Shown here in pieces: positions 9,401 to 17,900 of a DNA stretch of 64,000 nt (positions are counted from its first letter, which is position 1; each line of letters opens with the position of its first letter). The notes beneath the pieces are model-generated. The model worked only from the letters and a program-made list of their open reading frames with translations. It did no database searches and had not been told where the DNA came from. The position numbers were made by a program, and so were the translations under genes. Source of the DNA: Dyella_B sp036746095 (GTDB lineage Bacteria; Pseudomonadota; Gammaproteobacteria; Xanthomonadales; Rhodanobacteraceae); contig NZ_DAIOEU010000008.1 in NCBI RefSeq assembly GCF_036746095.1, positions 1 to 64,000 on the forward strand, read 5' to 3'.

Positions 9401-11186
9401 TGGAAAGAACAGTACCCTCGTCCCAGTGACCGTAAGCAATTCGATATGGGACTGTCGGTATCGGCGAAAAGCCGATCGCAAAACCACTGTAGCTCGTTAG
9501 TTGCGAGGTGCGATTAGCGTCGCCAAAAACATGACCACAAAGCAGGATGAGAACGCCATAGGCGGTAAGAGTGAAGTCCGCTGTACCTGACCCCAGTGTC
9601 CGAAGGGGCGTGAACGTCGAGCCCTCTAGCGCCGGTGTCCAAGGAAAGATCAAAGGATGCATTATCGTTGCCCTAAAATGGCCCTCTGCCTCGATACGGG
9701 TGCCGATTCGATCCCCAGGGCATTCCACCTTGCCATTCACGCGACTGGTAACGGTCAACCGATGAGGCCGGTCGCTTTCGCTATGCGGTATCAGGACCAC
9801 ATCCACGTCCTTCACCAGCGACTTGACGCTGCCTTGCAGCCGGCGGAAATTCCATGCGTCATCGCCCGTGTTCTCCATGGTGGAGACCACCGACTTGATC
9901 CTCGGCAAGGCCCTGCTATAGGCATGCTGCATGCGTCCACCGTTGAGGTCGTCCTTCAAATACCAGCGACAGGCCAGGCGCGTATAGTTTTCGCCCGACG
10001 CGTCTCGCTCCGCATCCGTGGCGGTCGATGCACTCACTTCAGGTGTGGTTGGCCAAGACGCCTCAATGTTGTAATTGGGGTCGAGCCGGACCGTCTGCAG
10101 GTAGTCATATCTATCCTCGCTGCCATCCTGAGCTTGCCCTGGCTTATATCCTGAGGCCACGCCTAGAAACAACTTGGCCGGCGTTTCGCTTTGGTCGTAG
10201 AACACCAGGTCGAAAAAGCTATCCAGTGGCGGCCTATTCGTGGCCTGTATGTCCAGGCACAGGACCGGCGGGCTCCAGGTGTCGTCAAAGCGCTTGTAAA
10301 CCAGGGACATCCGCAACTGCGGATGCTTCCACGTCTCCGAGGTTCCATTGGGCAACGGCTCCCCTTTCGGGGATCCCGCCATAAACCAGTCCACCCAGAC
10401 CACGAACAGGCGGTTGTTGAAGTACACCGGCCGAATGGTCCGCTCCACCGTGGACTCCGAGACCGGCAAGGCGATCTTCTTCCAGTCGGTCCAGGCGCCC
10501 GGATTGATCGTGTCGACTTTGTGTCCGGTGTCCGGATCGGCCGCTCGGTCTGACATGTCCACGCTGCGCCAGTAATACGCGCTCTCGCCGCGTGACTTGC
10601 CCACGAAATAATAGGTGGCGTTGGCGAAGTCGGGATTGCCGACGAAGTGTGCGTAGCCATTGACGATCGACAAGTTCGCCACTTCCTCGAACTTGCCCAG
10701 GTAGGCCAGTACCGCTTCCTGCACGGTGTCGATCTGGATCCTGCCCTGGTTCAGCGTCATCTCCAGATCCGAAAAGTAACCGGATTTTTTCAGGCGCAGC
10801 GTCGGATCGATATACACCTCCGGGTACAGCGACAATTGCCGGTTTGCCGCCCACAGCGGATATTGACTGAGCTGGTCGCGCCATTGCTCGAGCAACCACG
10901 TTTCCCACTCCGGCGCCTGTCCATATCCCGGTTCCATGCCGAGCAAGATCCCATTGACGTATTGCTGCAGGCTGCTGATCGCCGAAGCTACCCGGCTCGT
11001 CTCGACCTCGTGACCCACCTGATTGTCCAACAGGAAATATTCGTACAGGTCGTTGGGCGTGGTCAGCTTGTCCGAGAGATTGAGTTGCTGCAGCGTCTCG
11101 TCGTTGGGAACGACCTCGTCCAGATAGTAGGCGACCAATGCATCGCGCAGCGACTCGTCAAGTTGACCATCTATGGACGTTGACAT
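6456..11186 (-). CDS. Toxin-complex subunit TcA, C-terminal half (TcaB-like)
   Basis: Protein of 1576 aa from the ATG at 11186 (GGAGAG 6 nt upstream; an in-frame TTG at 11204 is less likely). The N-terminus carries the TcA hallmark TPNDLYEYFLLDNQ..TSRVASAISSLQQYVN, followed by the neuraminidase-like/receptor-binding region. From about residue 1040 a long Ala/Gln/Glu-rich helical part fits the pore-forming channel of TcA. The last ~250 residues match the TcB-binding platform (LFDEDYPGHYLRRIRRVALS; SWQLALPRV). In the Tc mechanism, TcA pentamers bind cells and inject the toxic C-terminus of TcC held in the TcB-TcC cocoon. TcA is often one ~2500-aa chain; here it is split, and this gene follows the N-terminal half by 45 nt in the same operon. 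No signal peptide is seen. Confidence 0.93.
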   Translation of the reverse strand: MSTSIDGQLDESLRDALVAYYLDEVVPNDETLQQLNLSDKLTTPNDLYEYFLLDNQVGHEVETSRVASAISSLQQYVNGILLGMEPGYGQAPEWETWLLEQWRDQLSQYPLWAANRQLSLYPEVYIDPTLRLKKSGYFSDLEMTLNQGRIQIDTVQEAVLAYLGKFEEVANLSIVNGYAHFVGNPDFANATYYFVGKSRGESAYYWRSVDMSDRAADPDTGHKVDTINPGAWTDWKKIALPVSESTVERTIRPVYFNNRLFVVWVDWFMAGSPKGEPLPNGTSETWKHPQLRMSLVYKRFDDTWSPPVLCLDIQATNRPPLDSFFDLVFYDQSETPAKLFLGVASGYKPGQAQDGSEDRYDYLQTVRLDPNYNIEASWPTTPEVSASTATDAERDASGENYTRLACRWYLKDDLNGGRMQHAYSRALPRIKSVVSTMENTGDDAWNFRRLQGSVKSLVKDVDVVLIPHSESDRPHRLTVTSRVNGKVECPGDRIGTRIEAEGHFRATIMHPLIFPWTPALEGSTFTPLRTLGSGTADFTLTAYGVLILLCGHVFGDANRTSQLTSYSGFAIGFSPIPTVPYRIAYGHWDEGTVLSKPPTVEPILSSAFHVGLDIFHPTLASNPTGTLTILKAGSWTATLTPDNALNTDPIDIDPETLLPPWGGVAGTKKFHVIHGISFRKEDDGSRPGRALKLVEIELELIQTDKKAPSLKVYEDPALGVVEYIDFAGSAIEFSDGSTTNRRRPIRMNTLFAKELVARANIALENLLSWQTQMLEEPPMGSDAAKQYMDFAGANGKYFWELFFHLPFLNAYRLNAEARHSESDYWLGYIFSPARKADDYGRPDYWMVRPIAPDTEERAMSHALRAVQDPDAIGSAFPVHYRKAIFFLYIRNLIDQGDSAYRQLTPDGLGEAKLWYVRALDLLGPRPDVRLVSDWTPRELSTIAASTNRALRAFERQMASMPLDDARRPGKKPIDTALMLYQHVGHDAMLSPEDTDYFLRPMSTLLVEYWNRIESRLFNLRHNLTLDGKALKLPLFAPPPNPRDLLAQAAQGGLLAGSGRLGMLVIPHYRYAAMFARASAAVDALSQLGNALQSLLERKDQAALQDLQQSQLGEMSQFAIDLQRQAQDVEKASLEALAASRSIAEDRASHYGKLADEGLSGMEIIAEASKMVATSVRLGGNAIRSAGQSLKISPNVFGLANGGMRYEGPVEGAGSGVSYAAEFAQTLATLTSQAEFYRRRAEEWRHASEQAKLEMAQVDAQREVYLLQAELTQTQLDQALKAQKHAEDTLAFLSTRFTKPALYQWMIAQMSAFYYQAYDATFSLCLAAEACWQYEVADFGTRFIQAGGWSDAYRGLLSAESLRLNLLRMDSAYLSRNVRPLEIVKTVSIRSLVGQEAWEAFTSSASNGKLDFDLRQALFDEDYPGHYLRRIRRVALSFPVVLGAYEDIRATLTQTRNAFAIEPSIEAVAYLRDPTDGSSADVMTNLRATQQIAMSTGIDDDGQFQMNFDDPRYLPFELTGAVSSWQLALPRVSTIRQRAVLESLNDIILHLWYGAMDGGAAFAAEVIELDARAREAV

Positions 11187-11231
11187 AGCGACTCTCCACT
11201 TCAAGGTGAACCATCAAGGATGCGGCGCACC

Positions 11232-14200
11232 CTACTGTTCGGCCGGGGTAACGCGCGCAGCACCAATCGCTCCGCTCGCACGCGCCCAGGCAGCCTGGTC
11301 GCTATCGACGTTCAGACTGCCGGCCTCCAACAGTCCGCGCACGGTTAGTCCGGTATCGCGCGACAATTCGCTTACGCGCAGGAGCCATTCGATTTGGGGA
11401 AATGTCTGGGCGATCTGCCGGTGCATCAACGCCGTGGCCGCTCGCACATCGTCGGCGCTCAGCCCGACCATGGGCGCCAGCGCCGAGGCACACTGTTGCG
11501 GGGTGGACGCAGAAGCATCGGCAATCTCGAAATAGTGCAGCACGTCGTCCTCGTGCGCGCCCGCTTGTTTAAGCCAGGCCTGATAACGTTGCAGAAGATA
11601 AAGGGTGCGCAGCGTTAATGTCAGCGCCGAAAAATGATTACTTTCCGTAAACCAGCGCTGGTTGGTCAGCAGCGCGTGCAGGGCAAGCGGACTCAATTCC
11701 AATTGGAGGGCAACCTTCGCGTAGCGCTGAATCGTGCCCCATCGCTCGACATACGCGTTCACCGCGCCGGCATCGGCCGGCGTCTTCGCCGCCGCCAGCG
11801 CAAGCGACAACACATCATGCAGCAAGATGGCATCAAACCAGCCTGTCATCGGCTCGCGCATCCCCGCCCACGCTATCACCAAGGCCGCGCTCGCGGGCGG
11901 CAATCCTGTCGCCTGATACAGCTCGGCTCCGATCGCTTCGATCTGGGCCAGACGCGCGGGCTCAATGACATCCATGAGCCTCGAGAGCACCGCTTCTTTG
12001 ACAGCGGGATCCAATTTCAGATGGGCCACCCTGAACCTTATCTCTTCCCGCAGCCGCTCGCTTGCCTGCTGCGTCCGCAATGGCATGTACTGCCAGACGA
12101 AGCCGTCTTCATTCAGCACTTGATAAAGCACGTCAATCCAGTTGATATCCCGACCCTCGTCGTCCTCGGCGGGAAGCTGCAGCGGCGCGAGGCTCGCCTC
12201 GGTCACCCGCACCATCTCGATCGCCTGTGCCAGATGCTTGAGCCCTTCCATGAACGCCGCGTTCGCCGATTCGGTCGATGGCAATCGCCCCAGTGCGCGC
12301 TGCACCGATTCGACCGTCTGCCCGCTGTCCTTGAGCCAACCGACGGCCCAGTCCAGTTGCATCAGCACGTCCAGAATGTCCACGGAACGCGTCACCGACG
12401 CGGGCTCCCGTTTTGCGGGCGGCTCCGTTTTTGATTTTGATTTTGATTTTGATTCTGGTTCTGGCTCAGGCACCGGTTCGAGCTGCCCGCGCGCCACTAT
12501 CCGCACATACGCATCGCCTCCCAGCCATTGCAGTACATCCTGCACATCCTCGGGCGAGAGGCCAAACATCCGGGCAATGCGGGCCTGGCGATACAGCGAC
12601 GAGACCGTGGGCAACGATCGGGTCAGCGCCGCCAACCCCAAGGCGGCTTTGGTTTGCCCGGCGATACGGCCGTAGGATTCAGGCGTGGGCTTGAGTCCAA
12701 GCGACACGCACAGTTGCGCGATGGTACGTTGCGATGCCTCGTCTTCGGCCTGTTCGCTGAACTCGCCATGGTCGAGCACAAACGGCGTTTCGAACAACGA
12801 AGGACGGTTGAATACCGTATCGAACAGCGGTGTCGCCTGTCCGCATGCAAAGGGCGAGATTTCATCCAGCAAGGCCGCAAACTCTTCGGCGCGGATGCGG
12901 AATTTTCTGCTGAAATAGCGAAATGCGCCCAGGGTACGCACGCTGTTGGCATTGAGCTTCATGCCCAGGTTGGCCTCGCCTTCCGCACGTATCGACGCCA
13001 TGAGCAACGCGTCGAGTTCGGCAAAACTCAACCCCAGCCAGCGCTGCAATCGGATCATGCGTTGCAGCCGGTCATATCGGTCCAGCGAGGTGTTGATCAA
13101 ACGCCAGCGAGTCTGGCCATTGGTCTTTTCGCTCTGCAAATTCAGCGAACCATCCAGACGATCATCCGTGACCGCCGCGCCAACGCCATTCACAAAACTG
13201 GCCCCGTAGTGCCGGGGATAGGGAAATCGGACGTCGCGATGATTGATATCGACCACTGGATCGAGCATCAATGGATTGGCGGGGAGGCAGTTCGCCGATA
13301 CGCTGGGTGCATAGGCACCCCGTGCAATCAGTGCATCAAGCAGTTCGCTCGAGAGGCCTGTCCGATCGAGAAACGTCGGCACGTCGGCGAGCATCGCAGC
13401 TTCGCCGTCGAAAATCTCGATACCGTAATGTGTTTTGAAAAAAGCATGCTGCTCGGGCGTCAACGCGAAACCGGCGGGTTGCTCGGTATCGACGACCAGC
13501 GTAAAGCTCAACTCCAGGAATGACCGCGCCTGCGGCGCCAACACGCCAGCCGGTGTCCGCGCGCGCAACGCAAATCGGCTCGTGTAAAGGCCATCCGCTG
13601 GCAATGGATCACCTTGGTTATTCCCCGGCAGATAGCCAATCACCAAAAACTTGGACCGGTTTTCCGTATCGATCGGCACGCTGTTGTTCAAGGCTTTGTA
13701 ATCCTCGAACCTCGGCTTCCCCGTTTCCACCAGGATGGCATTGAGCGTGCGCGGTACGCCGGGGCCGCTGGCCGGATGAAACGTCACGGTAATCGTTGAT
13801 GCAAGCTCACGATCGATTTCCGCAGGCCCTTGTACTTCCGGCTGCTCCGGCGCGACCACGTAGGCGTGCCTGCGAATGTCGGACCACGGCAGGCTGGTCG
13901 CCAGCGCCGGTCCCCGCCAGCGATCGGTGGCGAGCAAATCGGCCGCGGTAAGGTAAAACGTGCTGAAGATCGGTGTTTCGATCGCACAGCGTTGTTGCGC
14001 GGGAGCGAGCCCGGTGAGTGCCGCGAGCACATATCCCAGGGGGCTGCTGACGTCGATCGGTTCGCCCGTGGGAGGCAGGTCCGGGCGCAGCCTGAGCATC
14101 AACTCGCCCAGCGAAGTCTTCATCTCTCCCAGCCACAGCGTAATCTGCCGGTGCTGATGATCATAGGGAAAAAGGAACGGATGCCGTCTTTGCGCGAGCG

Positions 14201-14828
14201 AGGCATAGATCGGTTGATTATTGCCCGTTTGAGCGTGGTATCGATCAATGCTCGCCATCAATACGTCATTGACGATACCAAGGACAGGAACGGCCTCGAA
14301 CGTACTGGCGTGGTCGATCCGCAAACCGGCCAGATCCGGACGGCGCGTATCCAGTGGAATCTTGCCGGGTCCTCCCTCCGCCTCGCGCGCACGCGCCCAC
14401 CGATACAGCTCAGTCAGGTATGCCGCCGGGGAGTCCTTGGCCTCCAGGGCCCCGCTCTTGCAAAACCTGTCCCAATTTTCCTTGAACAGGTTCGGATAGG
14501 TCGGCCCGATGTCGACCAGCGCGCGGACGCCGGAGCGCCGCGTACTCGCTTGCATTTGTCCGGACGATGTTTCCTGTTCGCGGTACAGCAGCACCAGTTG
14601 GGTGGCGTAGCACACGGCGTTGTCGTAAGCCGTGCCGCTGTCGCCGGCCCATCGTCCGCGCGTGCGGGTCACAAAGGTCGCGCGGGAATCCCGGATGATG
14701 TCGAACACCGAGTGATAGTCCAGCGATGCCATCAACGCGGCAAAGTCCTGTTGGACAACGGCATCCGGCGTTCCGTCGTGCGGTGCTATCGGGAGCTTGG
14801 CGATGAGCGGGCTGCTTGCTTGATCCAT
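11232..14828 (-). CDS. Toxin-complex subunit TcA, N-terminal half (TcaA/SpvA-like)
   Basis: Protein of 1198 aa from the ATG at 14828, with GAGGA 8 nt upstream. It begins like the Salmonella virulence plasmid A protein / TcA N-terminal alpha-helical shell: DYHSVFDIIRDSRATFV, DIGPTYPNLFKENWDRFCKS and SPAAYLTELYRWA. A receptor-binding-type insertion lies in the middle, and further helical repeats (MFGLSPEDVQDVLQWL) run to the end. An unusual charged linker made of alternating Ser-Lys (KSKSKSK, preceded by EPEPES) is encoded by a hexanucleotide repeat at about 12428-12455. With the following gene it would rebuild a full TcA of 2774 aa, slightly longer than Photorhabdus TcdA1. It lies between tcB (93 nt upstream) and the TcA C-terminal gene. 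Confidence 0.9.
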   Translation of the reverse strand: MDQASSPLIAKLPIAPHDGTPDAVVQQDFAALMASLDYHSVFDIIRDSRATFVTRTRGRWAGDSGTAYDNAVCYATQLVLLYREQETSSGQMQASTRRSGVRALVDIGPTYPNLFKENWDRFCKSGALEAKDSPAAYLTELYRWARAREAEGGPGKIPLDTRRPDLAGLRIDHASTFEAVPVLGIVNDVLMASIDRYHAQTGNNQPIYASLAQRRHPFLFPYDHQHRQITLWLGEMKTSLGELMLRLRPDLPPTGEPIDVSSPLGYVLAALTGLAPAQQRCAIETPIFSTFYLTAADLLATDRWRGPALATSLPWSDIRRHAYVVAPEQPEVQGPAEIDRELASTITVTFHPASGPGVPRTLNAILVETGKPRFEDYKALNNSVPIDTENRSKFLVIGYLPGNNQGDPLPADGLYTSRFALRARTPAGVLAPQARSFLELSFTLVVDTEQPAGFALTPEQHAFFKTHYGIEIFDGEAAMLADVPTFLDRTGLSSELLDALIARGAYAPSVSANCLPANPLMLDPVVDINHRDVRFPYPRHYGASFVNGVGAAVTDDRLDGSLNLQSEKTNGQTRWRLINTSLDRYDRLQRMIRLQRWLGLSFAELDALLMASIRAEGEANLGMKLNANSVRTLGAFRYFSRKFRIRAEEFAALLDEISPFACGQATPLFDTVFNRPSLFETPFVLDHGEFSEQAEDEASQRTIAQLCVSLGLKPTPESYGRIAGQTKAALGLAALTRSLPTVSSLYRQARIARMFGLSPEDVQDVLQWLGGDAYVRIVARGQLEPVPEPEPESKSKSKSKTEPPAKREPASVTRSVDILDVLMQLDWAVGWLKDSGQTVESVQRALGRLPSTESANAAFMEGLKHLAQAIEMVRVTEASLAPLQLPAEDDEGRDINWIDVLYQVLNEDGFVWQYMPLRTQQASERLREEIRFRVAHLKLDPAVKEAVLSRLMDVIEPARLAQIEAIGAELYQATGLPPASAALVIAWAGMREPMTGWFDAILLHDVLSLALAAAKTPADAGAVNAYVERWGTIQRYAKVALQLELSPLALHALLTNQRWFTESNHFSALTLTLRTLYLLQRYQAWLKQAGAHEDDVLHYFEIADASASTPQQCASALAPMVGLSADDVRAATALMHRQIAQTFPQIEWLLRVSELSRDTGLTVRGLLEAGSLNVDSDQAAWARASGAIGAARVTPAEQ
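12428..12455 (-). repeat. Hexanucleotide simple repeat inside the TcA N-terminal gene
   Basis: On the plus strand the unit TTTTGA is repeated about four times in tandem with a degenerate tail. Read on the coding strand it gives alternating Ser-Lys codons. Because the unit is 6 bp, slippage would change linker length without breaking the frame. Confidence 0.7.
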
Positions 14829-14921
14829 CGGATAGTTCCTCGTTCATGGTCCTGCCAACACGCGGATCTTCAACGGAACGGAAGAGATGCTTGAGCGCGA
14901 ACTTTCCGCACGGCGCTCTCG

Positions 14922-17900
14922 CTACCTCGATGTAACGCCCTGTTCCCGGCGCTTGAGTCTCATTTCCTCCGCCGTGTCGTTCTCGTCCTCCGACACGATG
15001 TGCCACGGGTAGTAGGTCTCGCGACGCATGCGGTAGACCGCCTCGCCCGCGCCGTTCGTCGACACCGTCAAGCTCACGGTGGGTCGCCCCAGCGCGTCGT
15101 AATACTGCCGATCGAAATACATTGCCTGGCGAAACCCTTCGTCACGGATGGTCCGATGCGTATCGGCGAAGTACGGCCGGTATACGCGCACCGGCAGTCC
15201 CTTGTTGTTGTATTCCACCGGTTCACTTACGCGCCAGCGCGTCTGGGCCTGCACTTCGACTGGCTTGCCGTTGCCGTCCAGTTCCAGCACGCCGTCGATG
15301 GTCTTGTACGCGTTGCCGGGCGGCACCTTCTGCTTGCGTTGCAGCAGCCGACCAAAACCATCATAGGTATCGATGCCGATGCGGATCTGCTTGTCGGGTT
15401 GCGCCCGCGGCGAGTCCGCCTGTGTCGGCGGCGTCGCCGGAACGGTGTACTGATCGGCCACCAGCGCCGCGCCATGCACCGGTTCACGCGGCAGCGCCAG
15501 CAACTGCTGCCGCAAGGAATCCGACAATACGGATCCGCCATCGCGCGCCAGTCGCCAACGCGCGCTCGCGCGCAGATGGCCCGCCGGCAACAGCAAGCGC
15601 GCTTCACCCGCGGCGTGCACCGCTTGCCGCAATGCCTCGCTCGCACGTCCCATCCAGGCAAAGGCGTCCACAAAATAGGCTCCGGCAACGTCGCGCAACG
15701 CAGCCTCGGGCGCCGCGATGGCTTCATCCGGCGTATCGAACGCACGCACGTAATCCGACAGCGGTGCGAAGCCCACCGGCTGCCCGCCATGCTCGGTGCC
15801 ATGGAAGCTCATCGCCAGCAAGCGGCCCAGCGCGTCATAGCGGGCTTCGCTGACGTTGTGGTTCGCGTCCCTGATCAGCACGGGTTGCAGCGACAGGTAG
15901 TCGTACTCGGCTAGCGAAGTACATTGGTCCGGCCCCCTAACCATTACGGGGAATAGCCAGCAAGGGTCGTAGGTGACGGTGGTCAAGCCTATGCTTCGGG
16001 TTGGTTGGAACAGGATGACCTTGTAAAAACCTTCCAGCCCCGCATGGGTCGCGAACCCCGCATGGATCGACCACACCACCGGATCAACCGTTGACGGCTC
16101 GTTCGCCGCCTGCGTGATAAGCGGGCTCGGATCGAGCAGCGGCATGCGGTGGTAGCCGGCTTCGATCAATCGGGCTTCCAACACCTCCGGCAACATGACA
16201 TCCGCGTAGACGGCCAGGTCCATGTCGTCCAAAACGGCCGTCTGGCAGTAATCGGCCAGCCCTTCGAAATTCGCCTGGCCGCAGGGCTTGTCCTTATAGC
16301 GTTGCAGACTCTGCCCGGCGAGCACGAAACCTGCGTTCTCAAGCGGTGATCCCGCCGCGCGAAACGCTTCGTAGTTGAGCTTGCTCATGGGCAAGTCACT
16401 CGCGCGGATTTCACCTGCACGCTCGCGACTCATGTACGGAAAATGCAGCCGCCAATAATCCGTTCCCTCCAGGTGGATCGACTCGCTCTTCGTCTCGGTG
16501 AGGTAGTAGCTGCCCTGCTGATCGTCATGGGCATCTTCCCACCAGCGCAGGTGATGCGCGTAGTCAGGCATCTCCGGCGAAAATGGCGGCGTGGCGCTGC
16601 CTCGCCGCGCGTGATGGATCACCGCGCCATGAATCGCTCCGCCATGCCTGTCCCAGCGCAAGCCAATAACTTGCTGGCAGCGCGGATCGCCGAAGTCGCG
16701 CTCGTACTGATAGTTGATGGTTTCGAGCACGAACGGCTGCATTTGCGAATAGCATCGATGCAGTGCGCGCGCCTCGTACCTGCGGACCAGATAGCGCGTC
16801 TCGGCCGTGTTGAACGGCATATCCGGCGCGTTGTCCTCAAGACCGAACACTTCGACGCGGCGGACCATGCCGCTAAGCGTGCGCGCAGCATCCAGGAGCG
16901 TGCCCTGCTCCCAGCCGGTGACCAGCGTGTCCTCTTCCGTCGACGCCTGGAAATCACTGCACAGCGTCGCGCCCAGCTGTATCGCCTGCTCATCCCGATC
17001 ATCGAAGCCGGCACGCGGCGGGTTCAAGGCCGCACCCACGTGAAACCACGCCTTGGTGAGCACTGGCGCGCTCGCGCCGTCTTCGGGCAACCGCGCCGTC
17101 TCGGTATCCGTTTTTAGCAACAGGCCGAACCCGCGGAATTCGCGTTCGATGCCGTCGTAATAGCCTTCGCGATAGGCAAAATGCTGGCTCAGCGTATTGC
17201 CGCTGACCTGGTCGAGCTGGCGCTGCACCGAGGTGACATGGACCGGGAACGGCAGCTGCGAGACCGCCGGCTGGCGCGCGGCCAGCTTATGTTGTTTCTC
17301 GTCCAACCATTCCTGCGCAGAACTGCGGTAGATGATCTCGCTGCCTGCGCCCATATTGTTGTCGCTGGCCTCGATCAGATACGGCTTCACGCCCGAAACG
17401 AAATCGCACCGCCAGTGTTGCGGCGTCATATACGGCACCGTCAGCACCAGACTGGCGCAGCCCAATCCTTGCAGATCCGCGGCGCTCACTTCGCACAACC
17501 GGTCATAGCGCACCCCGTCCGGCCACGGGACATCCACCGCGGTGGCGAATCCATTGCCCGATTGGTTCATGAGCACCTGAATGCGATCGCTGCGCAGATA
17601 GATCAGATCCGTGGCACCCGATCCATCGAGATCGGCGAGTCGGATTCGGCTGGCATCGAACTCGCTCGCGTCAAACGACAGCGGCGCGAACGCCAGTCGC
17701 TTGCCAAAACGCCCTCGTCCCAGGTTCGGCCACACGCTGATCCGGTCGTGGCGGATCTCGATCAAATGCTGCTGGCCGGAGCCCAGCACATCGCTGAAAG
17801 CCACCAGCGCGCCTCGGCCGTCGCCCAAGCCTGGCAAGGCATCCTCGTCATGTGCAACATCCCGAGCCGGCGCGAAACCCGCTTCGCGTCGATTGGCATA

